DNA from: Nitzschia sp. DOCU1
Taxonomy: Eukaryota > Bacillariophyta > Bacillariophyceae > Bacillariales > Bacillariaceae
Assembly: GCA_951394045.1 (NCBI GenBank)
Contig: OX595988.1
Span: 3,549,352 to 3,613,351 of the forward strand
Length of the DNA stretch: 64,000 nt
Direction of reading: 5' to 3'
In this document: positions 19,488 through 30,687 of the stretch, in pieces
Numbering within the stretch: position 1 is the first letter of the stretch
Layout: every line of letters begins with the position of its first letter
Translations under genes and position numbers: made by a program
The notes under the pieces: generated by a model
What the model saw: only the letters and a program-made list of their open reading frames with translations
What the model was told of the DNA's origin: nothing
Database searches by the model: none

Positions 19488-21414
19488 TGTCGCCAATTGA
19501 AATCAAAGATCGGATCAGCACGTGCAGAATGTAAGATAATAGGAGAACATTTGTCCTTTAGCACGTGCATCTTTGTTATCAAACTCGTTCTTCACTCCGA
19601 CGAAGTGTTGTCTGGTATTCGTTTTTCCTATTGCATTGTGTTGTCTTGTAGACCATCGCAAATTACTCTTTCGCGTACCGTTATGAAATGTACGCCTATG
19701 TAACTTTGGCCGCATGACTCATCCGGGAACCGTTGAGCAAGACAAAGGCATTATTAGAAATTACATTCTGCTGTATCCTCTAGCAAGATTTGTTGTCGGG
19801 CTGGTGGGATGGGAAAGTTGTTCTTGCAATCTTCGCAGTTGAAAGCAACACGGGCTCGATTCGTTTTCGGTTGAACTCAAAATTTGAAGGTCGGCGCGCT
19901 CGAAAGATGCATCCAGGTGACGTGTACGGACTACACCTCTATTTATTCAATATCATATTGGTCAAAATATGTCACTGTTTTTCTCGCCCTTCGCATCTTT
20001 GCGCGCCGGTCCGCATTGCTCGAAGAGAGCTCAAGCTTTTGTCACAAAGTGGATTGGCAGCAAGAGAAACGCACATTAGCTAGCGTCCTTACGTAACTGT
20101 CTCTCTAAAAAGGCATGGGCGTCCTCTCACATCTGATCGGATAATGGATGCTGTTCCTTCTTTTCAAAGGCCTACTTACACAAAAGAAAGCTTCGATTTC
20201 AATTGTCAACACAATCATGCAATACGATATAAGATTGATGAAGATCGCGATCCAATCGGATCGATAGGGAATGCGTGGGATTTCAATGACGGGAGGCTGT
20301 TGAAGCAGGCAATCTCTGAAGGAATCATTGGATGGTCTTATGCTAAGTGTGAAGTCTACGGTATAATAGGTTGGGGAGGTTCCAAATGCGGGTAGTTGCG
20401 CACACAAACAGCTGTATAGTACGCGTCGAGACATTCCGACGGCGACCACCAAAGAAACGCAAGAGAGTTGACAGGCGACCGCAAGGACAAGAAGTTCAAT
20501 GAGTTTTCGAATGGGTCTCGCGGACAACCTTAAGCCTAAAATGGAGTGGCTGGATGAATGAGTGAGCATACATTCGAGCAGGAAGATGGAGTGTGCGATT
20601 CGAGCCTTCCCACCAACGGAACCTTGGTCTTCATTTGTGCTGCTGCATCGGTGACTACACACGACCTAGCCTTTGCTGCTGCCAATATCAACATACTATC
20701 AACCGAGAAGGTTATCTGCGGAAACACGAGGATCATTCTACATCGGTACTCCCATTGTTTCTTCTGTATCTACGTCGACCAACTATTCACATGCATTCGT
20801 CGATATCTGCGTCCACAAACACTGTTTCTACCGCTCCCTGCTATTTGCATCGGCCGAACAACTGAATAATGAATCCAACAACAGACAAAGATTTCTTGGA
20901 CAGGATTTACTTTGAATTTGGACAGATTCTTTTGCTCATGTGTCGAAAACGGTAGAATGAGTTCATTTTCAATGGCTCTTGAAAAGCAGTACTGGTCATG
21001 TCCCGCCAACTAAAGGAAGCAAAATAGTAATCCAAGGTTGAGACAGACGAAAATACTCAAGACGAATTTCCTGTCTCCAATTCTCTGGTATTATGCTGAT
21101 ATGAGGAGAGCGGCAGCATCATGAGTTGTACCAGCCGGATACTATTCATCTGTAAACGAAGGTACTCTGCAACGCTACTACTAGTCAGTAGCAGGGGCAT
21201 TACGAATCCTGCTCGGCACCACGCCAGCTAGTAGCATGAACAACTACTAGAGGCCGCCCCGAGCAAGAAGCAAAGCAATTGGGATTTGCTCGTCACACTA
21301 CCATCAGTCAATCTACGAACCATACAAACAACATCAATTGAGCCCCTCCTACGCTGCGATTTCTGGCTATCATATACATTTTCTAAACGCTAAGAAGTTG
21401 TGGGCACAAAAGTC
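19488..21414. other. Gene-poor stretch with a diverged copy of the LRR downstream flank
   Basis: No gene I can support. About 20580-21010 resembles 24800-25090 (for example TTTGAATTTGGACAG against TTTGAAAATGGACGC, then TTCAATGGC and CAGT.CTGGTCAT), so the two LRR genes were duplicated together with their 3' flanks. A 185-codon minus-strand ORF at 20105-20662 has no support beyond being open. Confidence 0.55.
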
Positions 21415-24072
21415 TTAGTCCGCGTGGCAATCTTCTCTCTGAATTCCAAGCACCTCCGAAGCATTGAAATACAGAAGCGACCATTCGATCTCGTACTCCG
21501 AAGGGATTGTCCCGTCTAAACAATTCTCCGAGAAGTTAACCTCAGTAACGTTTCCCCAAGCAGCGTATGCTTTTGGGAGAGTGCAAGCCAGATAGTTGTC
21601 ATTGAGCGATATAGAGTTCAAGGTCCACGCCCAATTGCTCCAAGCGGTAGGGAGTGTCCCAGTCAGGGCATTCCCACCAAGATCTAAATCCCGAATTGCA
21701 ACCCACTCACTCCAAGACTCGGGCAGTATGCCTGTAAGATAGTTGTTGGCAACGTCAAAACGATACACGTGGGTCCAATTGCTCCACTCATCTGGGAGTG
21801 TCCCAGTCAAAGAATTCCCACTAAGGTCCAAGTCAAACAAAAAAAGTTGACTCCAAGACTCGGAGAGGGTGCCGGTAAGGTAGTTGTCGGCAAGGTCAAC
21901 ACTCCCCACGTAGGGCCACTGGCTCCACTCGTCCGGGAGTGTCCCTGTCAATGAATTTCCAGAAAGATCTAGCTGCCAAAATTCTGTCCAATGACTCCAA
22001 GACTCGGGGAGCGTGCCGGTAAGATTATTTTCGCCGAGGTAAACAATCTCCACGTAGGTCCAATTGCTCCACTCTTCCGGGAGAGTCCCAGTCAAGGCGT
22101 TCTCTGTAAGGTCCACATGCGACAACCCTGGCAATTGACTCCACGACTCAGGGAGCGTGCCAGTTAGATCGTTATAGGAAAAATCCACAACCGAGATGTT
22201 CGTCCACTGACTCCAGGCGTCAGGGAGAGGCCCTGTCAATCCGTTTCCAGAAACGTTCAACCGGGACAGTAAGTTGGGAAGCGACCCGGGCAGTGTACCC
22301 GTCAGATTGTTAGCGTTGAGCCCCACTTCGACCACGTTGGCTAACTGACTCCAAGTGTTAGGGAGTGTGCCAGTCAAGATGTTTTCATGAAGGAGCAATT
22401 GAAACAAGGATGTCCATTGACTCCAAGACTCCGGAAGAGTTCCTTTGAGTTGGTTCTCGTAAAGGTACAGCCGTGACAAGGTTGTCCATTGACCCCATGA
22501 GTCAGGGAGAGGCCCTGTCAAGTCGTTGACAGAGAGGTCCAACCTATACAGGGCTGTCCATTGACCCCATGACTCCGGGAGTGTGCCAGTTAGGTTGTTG
22601 TTCTGAAGTTCAAGAGTTGAAACGCCTGTCCACTGACCCCAACCGTCAGGGAGCGGCCCGGTCAAACCATTATTGTCAAGGCCTATGTCTGACAATGCGG
22701 TCCATTCACTCCAAGAAGACGGAAGTGTGCCAGTCAAATTATTACGAGAAAGCCACACCTGTTCCACGTTGGTCCACTGACTCCACGACTCAGGAAGCGT
22801 GCCTGTTATGCTATTGTCGATAAGGCTCAAAACTTTCAAGTTTGTGCACCTGCTCCAAACGTCTGGAAGTGTCCCGACCAGGGCATTCAAACCCAAACTT
22901 ATATATTCCAAGTTTGAGAGTTGACCAAATTCGTTTGGGAGAGTTCCCGTCAACAAGTTGAAATGAAGCCGAATAGTGCGAAGTTCCGACAAGGCTTGAA
23001 ATAGCGAAACCGGTATGGTGCCTGCCAAACCGTAGTTTTCGGATAGCTCAAGAAATTGAAGATTAGTTAGCGCTTTCAACTCGGTCGAAATGGTCCCAGT
23101 TAGGCTACATCCAGAAAGAACCAACGTTTTTAGACCGGTCAAATCAGCCAACCATGTCGGTATTGGCGAAGCTTCAAACCAGGCTTCATCTAAAACCAGT
23201 TCTTTGAGGTCGGAGAGTCTTCCAAGAACACTTGGTATTGAATTTCGGAGGCCGTTTTGATAGATGCGAATAGATTCCACTCGCCCTTCGGAATCGCATG
23301 TCGTAACACCGGATGGAAGTGTCGTAACGTGAAAATCATCCGAACCGGGTCCCATAAGGTTGTAATCAATCATTTCATTCCATGTACATTCATGATTCTT
23401 GGACACAAAGTGAAGCTGGTTTTCCCATCGAATTCCTTTGGTAGCGAAATAAAAGTACGCCAGCACGTAACGTTGTACAATCCGCCAGTCGGGAGTGTAC
23501 GGGTCATTCAAAATGCCACTCCGGTCGCTTGAAGTAAGCCAATTATAGGCTCGTTGCGCATTGACATCATCCTTAAAGCCCCCCTTCCCGATGATTGGCT
23601 GCAAAATCTGCCATGGGTCTTTCAACTCTGGTGCAGCAGTTGGAGAAGGAGTCTCTAGTTCGTCATTCTTGTCTTGAAGCACAATCGGCAACGTAATGCC
23701 CAGCGTCAATGCAAGTAACGCAAAGGCAAGCAGCCGACGAAGAATCCGCCAAGCCTGAGCGTCGACTAGAGTCTCGTTCTGGATTACAGTCGCCTCTAGT
23801 GCTGTGGTTGTTTTTCTTTCTTCCCTCGGTTGTTCGCCCACAACATAGGCCTCCACTTGCAGTTCTCCTTCGACTGAGGCTTGGTCCACCTCGTTTACAG
23901 GAGAAGTCGAAGTCGTTGCAGCTCCGCCAGCGAGCCATTGTCCTTCCACGTCCTCGTTGGATGCTGGATGCTCAATGCCCGCCATCGATTGTTCATCCTG
24001 TCGGGAAGGAGTGATAGCGTCACTTTTCTTGCTATTTCTTCCTCCAGGGTGTTGCTTTCGTCGCCTTCCCAT
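21415..24072 (-). CDS. Transmembrane leucine-rich-repeat protein, LRR-1
   Basis: An 885-residue protein (MGRRRKQHPG start). Residues 1-105 are polar and disordered; a basic LRR stretch precedes one membrane span at about 111-132, followed by a Pro/Thr spacer. A conserved block at about 150-270 precedes roughly two dozen LRRs of about 24 residues, of the plant-like type LxxLxLSxNxLTGTLPESWS. An unusual feature is a Trp pair (WSQW or WSNW) in nearly every repeat. No kinase or other output domain is present. The positive-inside rule suggests a cytoplasmic N-terminus and an extracellular LRR solenoid. Stramenopiles encode many such kinase-less LRR membrane proteins; ligands are unknown. Single exon. 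It is a tandem paralogue of the gene at 25421-28906, with homologous 5' and 3' flanks. Confidence 0.85.
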   Translation of the reverse strand: MGRRRKQHPGGRNSKKSDAITPSRQDEQSMAGIEHPASNEDVEGQWLAGGAATTSTSPVNEVDQASVEGELQVEAYVVGEQPREERKTTTALEATVIQNETLVDAQAWRILRRLLAFALLALTLGITLPIVLQDKNDELETPSPTAAPELKDPWQILQPIIGKGGFKDDVNAQRAYNWLTSSDRSGILNDPYTPDWRIVQRYVLAYFYFATKGIRWENQLHFVSKNHECTWNEMIDYNLMGPGSDDFHVTTLPSGVTTCDSEGRVESIRIYQNGLRNSIPSVLGRLSDLKELVLDEAWFEASPIPTWLADLTGLKTLVLSGCSLTGTISTELKALTNLQFLELSENYGLAGTIPVSLFQALSELRTIRLHFNLLTGTLPNEFGQLSNLEYISLGLNALVGTLPDVWSRCTNLKVLSLIDNSITGTLPESWSQWTNVEQVWLSRNNLTGTLPSSWSEWTALSDIGLDNNGLTGPLPDGWGQWTGVSTLELQNNNLTGTLPESWGQWTALYRLDLSVNDLTGPLPDSWGQWTTLSRLYLYENQLKGTLPESWSQWTSLFQLLLHENILTGTLPNTWSQLANVVEVGLNANNLTGTLPGSLPNLLSRLNVSGNGLTGPLPDAWSQWTNISVVDFSYNDLTGTLPESWSQLPGLSHVDLTENALTGTLPEEWSNWTYVEIVYLGENNLTGTLPESWSHWTEFWQLDLSGNSLTGTLPDEWSQWPYVGSVDLADNYLTGTLSESWSQLFLFDLDLSGNSLTGTLPDEWSNWTHVYRFDVANNYLTGILPESWSEWVAIRDLDLGGNALTGTLPTAWSNWAWTLNSISLNDNYLACTLPKAYAAWGNVTEVNFSENCLDGTIPSEYEIEWSLLYFNASEVLGIQREDCHAD

Positions 24073-25420
24073 TATTCTTTCTTCTTTGCTATGTTGCGCA
24101 GTTTATGATTGTAGTAAACCACTTGGGAGGATGGTGCGATAATGTGGCGGCTCCCCCCCCCCCCCCCGTTTCAGTTGCAGCCATCATCAGGCGACAAGGG
24201 GGCCTTCGCATCGACCTTGGGTTACCGGTAATATTTAGCGCAGTTCCAAGTATCGTCCCGAAAGTCGGCACTTTTACAACGATCGTAAATTCCAAGCGTC
24301 GTTCGCATTTTCTCCATCCGTCAATGATGGTGATGGTAATCGCGTGGTTCGCTTTCGTGTTGTTGCTACTACTAGTACTACATCTCAATCTTTGAACTAG
24401 CTAGAATAGAAACGTCCAAAGGGGGTGGGGCGTGCAACAACAACCATCAATAACATCCTCAAGAAGTAATAGTCGGCACTCCATAGCAAGAGCAACGATG
24501 TGATCTCGTATTTTGACTTTTTGCTTCAGTCGTAGGTATGAAGGCAGCATTAATGAGTGTCAACGCCATATGTTGAAGTGCGCATCATGCGCACTCCTCG
24601 GAGAGCTCGCGTTTCGCCAGAGCTCGTACCTAATAGATCGCGATATCCACAACCACAACCACACATCTAATCGATCCATCGACCATGGCCTCCCACTTTG
24701 GACGATCCTAAAGGCTCACTGCGACTAAATGAAACGCTTACCGCTCGCAGAATCATCTCTACAATCGTCTAAAGAATGTTACTTGCCCCAACGAAAGAGC
24801 AGGAAGACGGAGTGTGGTCGGCGATTCGAACGCCGGCACGTTGGCCTTCTCTCTGTGCTGTGCTGGAACGATGACGAGATCTTGCTGCCGCCAATAGCAA
24901 CAAACTTTGCACAAGCGGAACCACTGGATCGTGGTGGATCAAACTACAAAATGAAATGATGCATTTGATTGAGCTTACTTTGAAAATGGACGCAGCCTTG
25001 TCTCTAGGGTCGAAAGCATCACAAAGAACGCACTTTCAATGGCCTCTTGGATAGCAGTTCTGGTCATATGCCGCCAGAACTAGCAACCTCGAGTAACGCC
25101 GATATCGATTATTCAGACAATCCACGGTTGCGATATACGAACATAGAGACGGTGCGTTGTCTCGGAATCTCTGGTATTCCTTTGATAGGAGGGAAGAGGC
25201 GCCGAAAAGTTCTTTTCAATGGTGGTCGCTGTGGCAAAATTATCATTGTCGTTGCCAAGGATCCATGACCGCCGTAATATATCGGCGTTGCTATCGGCTA
25301 GCGAGAAGATAGTCTTATCAAGACGATTTCGTTGTTTCGGAATCTCTGGCACTTTTTTGATTGAACCCACTACCGGTAGTAGGAGAAGGAAGGATACAGA
25401 AAGGGTGACGCATGTCCTCC
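24073..25420. other. Intergenic region between the LRR genes, with poly-C tract
   Basis: It contains a C15 run at 24153-24167. The 5' flank of LRR-1 (about 24127-24245) resembles that of LRR-2 (about 29000-29110): GTGCGATAAT, GGCGGCTC, GCAGCCATCATC and TTTAGCGCA in the same order. About 24800-25090 is the duplicated 3' flank. No gene is supported. Confidence 0.6.
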
Positions 25421-28400
25421 TTAAAGTATTATTATATCTATATTGGTTTGGTTTTCCTCGCGGCACACTTCGCGTTGAATTCCAAGCACCTCGGAAACAT
25501 TCACTTGCAGACGTGACCATTCGAGCTCGTACTCCGAGGGGATGGGGCCTATCAAACAATTGGCCGAGAAGTTGACCATTGAAATGTTTCCCCAAGCCGC
25601 GAATGAGTCCGGTAGAGTACCAGTCAGAAAGTTGCCGTCAACGAGCGCACATTCAAGTGCTGACCACTGACTCCAAGCGTCAGGGAGTGTCCCAGTCAAA
25701 GCGTTTCCGCTAAGGTTCAAATCATTGATTGATGCCCACTGACTCCAAGACTCAGGGAGCGTGCCGGTAAGATAGTTGTCGGCAAGGTCAACACTATACA
25801 CGAGCGTCCAATTCCTCCACTCGTCCGGAAGTACCCCAGTCAAGGCGTTCCCACTAAGGTTGAAATCATGAATTTGACGCCACTGACTCCAAGACTCGGG
25901 AAGAATGCCGGTAAGATAGTTGTCGGCAAGGTCAACACTATACACACTATACCCGAGCGTCCAATTGCTCCACTCGTCCGGAAGTACCCCAGTCAAGGCG
26001 TTCCCACTAAGGTTGAAATCATGAATTTGACGCCACTGACTCCAAGACTCGGGAAGAATGCCGGTAAGATAGTTGTCGGCAAGGTCAACACTATACACAC
26101 TATACCCGAGCGTCCAATTGCTCCACTCGTCCGGAAGTACCCCAGTCAAGGCGTTCCCACTAAGGTTGAAATCATGAATTTCACGCCACTGACTCCAAGA
26201 CTCGGGAAGAATGCCGGTGAGATAGTTGTCGGCAAGGTCAACACTAGACACGAGCGTCCAATTGCTCCACTCGTGCGGAAGTGCCCCAGTCAAGGCATTC
26301 CCACTAATGTCCAATCTAAGGTAGTAAGTTTCTCTCCATTGACTCCAAGACTTGGGGAGTGTGCCGGTGAGATAGTTGTCTGCAAGGTCAACACGTCCCA
26401 TGAAGGTCCAATTGCTCCACTCGTCCGGAAGTGTCCCAGTCAAGGCATTCCCACAAAGGTTCAAAATATTGATAAAATCAACGATTGGTAAAGACTGACT
26501 CCAAGACCACTGACTCCAAGACTCAGGGAGCGTGCCGGTAAGATTGTTGTCGGCAAGGTCGACACCCTGCAAGTAGGTCCAATTACTCCACTCATGTGGG
26601 AGTGTCCCAGTCAAGGCATTTCCACTAAGGTCCAAGTCAAAAAAGACTAGTTGACTCCAAGACTCGGGCAGTGGGCCGGTAAGGTAATTGTCGGCAAGAT
26701 AAAGACTGTCGATGTAGGTCCAATTGTAGGTCCAATTGTACCACTCGTTTGGGAGTGTTCCGGTCAATTTATTCCCGCTGAGGTCTAAATTTAAGGATAT
26801 CCGTTGACTCCAAGATTCGGGGAGGGTACCAGTAAGATGGTTGTCACGCAGAAGCAAAAGATGAAGGTCTGCCCAATAGCTCCACCCGTCCGGGAGTGTC
26901 CCGGTCAATTCATTTCCCTCAAGGTTCAAGTCCCACAAGACTAGCTGACTCCAAGACTCCGGGAGCGTGCCGGTAAGCTTATTGTGGGCGAGGTCCACAG
27001 TTCCCAAGGAGAACCAATCGCTCCACACGTCCGGGAGTCTCCCCGTCAAAGCATTTCCACTCATGTACAAGGATTGCAAGCCCATCATTTCATTCCAAGC
27101 CTCGGGGAGTGTGCCAGTGAGATTGTTGTCGCGAAGGTCAATCGTCACCAGTAAGGTACAATTGCTCCACGCTGGCGGGAGTGTCCCGGTCAAGCGGTTC
27201 CCCGAAAGGTCCAACTGCGTCAAGTTCTTTGTCCAATGACTCCAAGAGTCAGGGAGAGTCCCTTTCAAGCCGTTTCCAGACAGATACAAGCCCGACAAAA
27301 CTGTCCATTTGTTCCAAGCGTCAGGGAGCGACCCTATGATCAAGCCATTGTCATTAATGGACAATACTGACAAGGTGGTCCATGCGCTCCAAGAAGCAGG
27401 AAGTGTGCCACTCAAATTATTACGAACACGCCCCCCACGATCAAGCCACACCTGTTCCATATTGGTCCAACGACTCCACGAATCCGGAAGCGTGCCTGTT
27501 AGGCTATTGGCCGCAAGGTCCAAATATTCCAAGTTTGTACAACGACTCCAATCGTCTGGGAGTGTCCCAGTCAGGGAATTCCAGCTCAAATCAACATATT
27601 CCAGCTTCGAAAGTTGGCCGATTTCATTTGGAAGGGTTCCATTCAACTGGTTCCCATCAACGACAAATGCGCGAAGTTGGGACATGGCTTGAAATAGCGA
27701 CCCCGGTATGGGGCCGGTCAATTCGTTCCAGTTCAACTGAAGATGAAGAAGATTAGTGAGCGATTTCAGCTCGGTCGGAATGGTCCCAATTAGGCTACAT
27801 TCGGAAAGAACTAATATGTCCAATCCACTTAGCTCAGCCAACCATGACGGTATTGGCGAAGGTTCAAACCAGTTCATCTCCAAAACCAGTTCTTTGAGGT
27901 CCGAAAGATATCTTAGAGAGCCTGGTATGGTATGCTGGAGGCTGTTTTGAGCGATGCGAAGGGATTGAATTCGCTCTTGCATATCACACTTTATTACACC
28001 GGCCGGAAGTGAAAAAACGTCGTAACCGTCCGAACCGTAATCCCAGTAAGGAATCGTCTGTTTCCACGTACATTCATGATCATTCGAAAGAAAGCGAAGC
28101 TGGTTTTCCCATTCTGGCCCATTGGTGGCAAAGTAGAAATGTGCCAGAACGAATCGTTGTACAATCCTCCATTCGGGAGTGTATGGGTCGTCCAGAATAC
28201 CACTCTTGTCTTCTATAGTGAGCCAATCATATGCCATTTGCTCGTAGCTTCCATCCTGCAATTCGTTTCCGATGATTGGCTGCAAAATTAGCCATGGGTC
28301 TTTTAGTTCTGGTACAGCGGTTGGTGAAGGAGTCTCTAGTCCGTTGTCATTCTCGTCTTCTTGAAGCACTAGTGGTAACGCAATGCCCAGCGTCAATCCA

Positions 28401-28906
28401 AGTAACGCAAAGGCAATCAGCCGACGAATAAACCGCCAAGCCCGAGCGTCGACTAGAGTTTCATTTTGGATCACAGTGGCTTCCACTGGTGTGGTTGCTT
28501 TTTGCTGTTGGTCGCTCACAAGATAGGCATCTACTTGTAGCTCTCCTTCAAGGAGTGTCGCTTGGTCCTCCTCGTCTACCGGAGGAGAACTCGCAGTCGT
28601 AGTACTTCCGCCTGCTAGCTGTCCTTCTACATCATCCTCATCGTTCCAATTCTCGCTGCCGGCAATCTCTTCGTCATCCGCAGGGATGTTTGTCGACTGA
28701 TTACTATTATTCGGAGCAGGCGAAGTCGTAGTAGTAGCTCCACCAGCAATCAATTGTCCTTGTTCCACGTCCTCGTTGGCTGGATTCTCCGCGCCAGGTG
28801 CCATCTCTGGCTCATCGTGGTCTCGAAGTGCTGTTACTCCTGCGGCCTGTTTGGAATGAACCGCATCATCTTTCTTTCCATATCTTTGCTTTCGTCGCCG
28901 TCCCAT
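25421..28906 (-). CDS. Transmembrane leucine-rich-repeat protein, LRR-2
   Basis: A 1161-residue paralogue of LRR-1. The disordered N-terminus is longer and itself duplicated: a DVEQGQLIAGGATTTTSP-like phrase occurs at about 46-63 and again at about 91-106. The motif EATVIQNETLVDA, shared with LRR-1, precedes a basic stretch and one membrane span at about 160-182. The ectodomain has roughly thirty or more LRRs with the WSQW/WSNW signature, alternating between LPESWSQW and LPDEWSNWT types, so every second repeat supplies an N-glycosylation sequon (Asn-Trp-Thr). Three almost identical 51-residue blocks occur late in the array. No kinase is present. A receptor, co-receptor or adhesion role at the cell surface is an inference. 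Confidence 0.85.
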   Translation of the reverse strand: MGRRRKQRYGKKDDAVHSKQAAGVTALRDHDEPEMAPGAENPANEDVEQGQLIAGGATTTTSPAPNNSNQSTNIPADDEEIAGSENWNDEDDVEGQLAGGSTTTASSPPVDEEDQATLLEGELQVDAYLVSDQQQKATTPVEATVIQNETLVDARAWRFIRRLIAFALLGLTLGIALPLVLQEDENDNGLETPSPTAVPELKDPWLILQPIIGNELQDGSYEQMAYDWLTIEDKSGILDDPYTPEWRIVQRFVLAHFYFATNGPEWENQLRFLSNDHECTWKQTIPYWDYGSDGYDVFSLPAGVIKCDMQERIQSLRIAQNSLQHTIPGSLRYLSDLKELVLEMNWFEPSPIPSWLAELSGLDILVLSECSLIGTIPTELKSLTNLLHLQLNWNELTGPIPGSLFQAMSQLRAFVVDGNQLNGTLPNEIGQLSKLEYVDLSWNSLTGTLPDDWSRCTNLEYLDLAANSLTGTLPDSWSRWTNMEQVWLDRGGRVRNNLSGTLPASWSAWTTLSVLSINDNGLIIGSLPDAWNKWTVLSGLYLSGNGLKGTLPDSWSHWTKNLTQLDLSGNRLTGTLPPAWSNCTLLVTIDLRDNNLTGTLPEAWNEMMGLQSLYMSGNALTGRLPDVWSDWFSLGTVDLAHNKLTGTLPESWSQLVLWDLNLEGNELTGTLPDGWSYWADLHLLLLRDNHLTGTLPESWSQRISLNLDLSGNKLTGTLPNEWYNWTYNWTYIDSLYLADNYLTGPLPESWSQLVFFDLDLSGNALTGTLPHEWSNWTYLQGVDLADNNLTGTLPESWSQWSWSQSLPIVDFINILNLCGNALTGTLPDEWSNWTFMGRVDLADNYLTGTLPKSWSQWRETYYLRLDISGNALTGALPHEWSNWTLVSSVDLADNYLTGILPESWSQWREIHDFNLSGNALTGVLPDEWSNWTLGYSVYSVDLADNYLTGILPESWSQWRQIHDFNLSGNALTGVLPDEWSNWTLGYSVYSVDLADNYLTGILPESWSQWRQIHDFNLSGNALTGVLPDEWRNWTLVYSVDLADNYLTGTLPESWSQWASINDLNLSGNALTGTLPDAWSQWSALECALVDGNFLTGTLPDSFAAWGNISMVNFSANCLIGPIPSEYELEWSRLQVNVSEVLGIQREVCREENQTNIDIIIL
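25821..26280 (-). repeat. 153-bp tandem repeat inside LRR-2
   Basis: The segment around ATGAATTTGACGCCACTGAC recurs at 25868, 26021 and 26174, exactly 153 bp apart. Each period encodes 51 residues, that is two LRRs plus a three-residue extension. Near identity indicates very recent expansion that preserves the reading frame. Confidence 0.9.
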
Positions 28907-29674
28907 TCTTCTTCTTTCTTCTTTGAGCTACTTAGAAAAGCTGCAATGAAGGCGTGTGGATGATTCTTTATCTTCTTTTTTTTTGAAGCAAGCAAGCATG
29001 CGATGATGATCTGAGTGCGATAATAGTGGCGGCTCTCTCTCGTTACGCTATCATGGGAGCAGCCATCATCCAGCGTCGGCCTTCGCTTTCGCCTTGGATT
29101 TCATAGCGCATCACTGGTATTATTTTATTGTCCATTCACAACATGTAAGATCCCATAATAAATAATGGCATCGTTCGCATTTTCTCCGTCCACTAAACCC
29201 GGTAAACTGCATGGTTCGGATTCTTTGCAGATGCCTCGCATGGTATCATCATCGATAGAGAGGATCCTTCTGGTAGCTACATAGAGAGAGAGAGAAGGGG
29301 ACGGGGCACCCACAAACAAAAACAACGCAACAACAAAACAACCACCAAACATGTGGTTGCCCGAAATCTGCCGCCGAATCTGGCGAGAACGTCTCTGCCT
29401 GCGACACATTACGAATAAGCCCCAAGAATTGTGAATATGTATGCAGGTGGTACAAAACGATTCAAACAACACGAACCATCGGCACGAACGTGCCCGTTCA
29501 TCTTCGGTTCATCTAACTACGAGTGGTGAACGGCTGACGTGTCGGAAGCAAGGCCCGCTCATGGCATTCAAATCCCGCGGACAGTATGACGACTCCATCG
29601 CCTTCCTTGCCTTCCGCCGGGCGTAGTGTCACGCTATCACGACAAACAGAGAGCGAGAAAATCTGCATGTGCGT
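28907..29674. other. Intergenic region upstream of LRR-2
   Basis: Contains the LRR-2 upstream region, a short GAGA-rich tract near 29284-29297 and no gene I can support. The left edge of unit B2 follows at 29675. Confidence 0.5.
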
Positions 29675-29766
29675 TATCACGATCGGTTGGATAACTTGCG
29701 CCGAGTCTTATTTTCACTCCATTCTCTCAAACCAACAACAACTTGTCGGTTTACAAACACATCACC

Positions 29767-30687
29767 ATGACGGCATCGTTAGCAGCATCTCAGGCCATGG
29801 CGGCGGCGGCAGCTACTGCTGCTGCTTCTGCTAGTAGTAGTGAGAATACTGCTACTCATCCACAACAGCAGCAGCAGCAGAAGCAACGAGCGCATCGCAA
29901 ATTGCTCTTGCCCTTTCGCCGACGTGGGGGCGGCGGCGTCGTTGACATTACAAATACTTCTGCTGCCACATTGGCACAGAAACAATGCAATCATGGTGAA
30001 TTGCAGATTGTTCCTACCATGTCGGCCGAATCGAAAAGTTCCGAAGAAAGTACCACAGTGGCTTGTAATCGGGGCACTGTAAGACGGCGCTTCCATAATT
30101 CCAGCCTTAACAAAGAACGCACTACGTGCTCCCTCTTGTTTGCCCTGCTACCCGAATTTATACCCAAATTCGTGCTGGAAGTATTGGGTGGAGCCGGAGC
30201 TATCTGGGGATTTAGTGAAGCGTGTGGATTGCGACGTCCTAGCACAATTTGGTTTTGGAGACCGGCGGCTCTTTGCGTCGGCTTTTTGTTTCTCCTTAGA
30301 TTTCTCCATCAATTCTACAGCAAGATCCAGCAACTACAACAACGGCAACAAGCACCACCAGTATCCTATTATCGAGATTTGGAACTAGGCGAATCAACTT
30401 CGTCGCCAGTGCCTCTTCCTCCACCCGTGGATACCACCATGCTAGAATTGACACCGGGGGCACCGAGTACTACTACTACGACGACAACGACAGGTTCTAT
30501 TGATTCCTTTCAAGAACCACCACCCACGCTTTCCTCTGCCAACATGATGATATTGGAAGAACGACCCCTCTCGCCACCCACTACCGAATGGACGTCCTTG
30601 ACAGGAGCTGCTGCCGCAGCACAACAAGCCGCGGCAACCTTATCCCCCCTCGATCCCTTGCCTCATCGGCGGACATTGACTCGATAG
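29767..30687 (+). CDS. Unrecognised membrane protein, FVPK family, member 3
   Basis: A 306-residue near-identical copy of the 5684-6616 product, from the ATG at 29767 (MTASLAAS). Differences are mainly in-frame gains or losses in Ala, Gln, Ser and Thr tracts. The membrane core (GGAGAIWGFSEA and the following hydrophobic segments), the YRDLELGES motif and the HRRTLTR end are unchanged. In-frame behaviour of all indels argues that it is a functional gene. Unlike members 1 and 2, it has no TMEM43 gene beside it. Confidence 0.75.
   Translation: MTASLAASQAMAAAAATAAASASSSENTATHPQQQQQQKQRAHRKLLLPFRRRGGGGVVDITNTSAATLAQKQCNHGELQIVPTMSAESKSSEESTTVACNRGTVRRRFHNSSLNKERTTCSLLFALLPEFIPKFVLEVLGGAGAIWGFSEACGLRRPSTIWFWRPAALCVGFLFLLRFLHQFYSKIQQLQQRQQAPPVSYYRDLELGESTSSPVPLPPPVDTTMLELTPGAPSTTTTTTTTGSIDSFQEPPPTLSSANMMILEERPLSPPTTEWTSLTGAAAAAQQAAATLSPLDPLPHRRTLTR

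Noticed and set aside
20105..20662. 185-codon minus-strand ORF
   Set aside because: No domain, odd composition, and it lies partly in the duplicated LRR downstream flank, which is not coding in the other copy.
24815..24835. tRNA T-arm-like sequence on the minus strand (CGGCG TTCGAAT CGCCG)
   Set aside because: No matching acceptor, D or anticodon arms at the right distances; the paralogous flank does not conserve it.
25868..26491. 207-codon plus-strand ORF antisense to LRR-2
   Set aside because: Shadow of the 153-bp repeat in the LRR gene.
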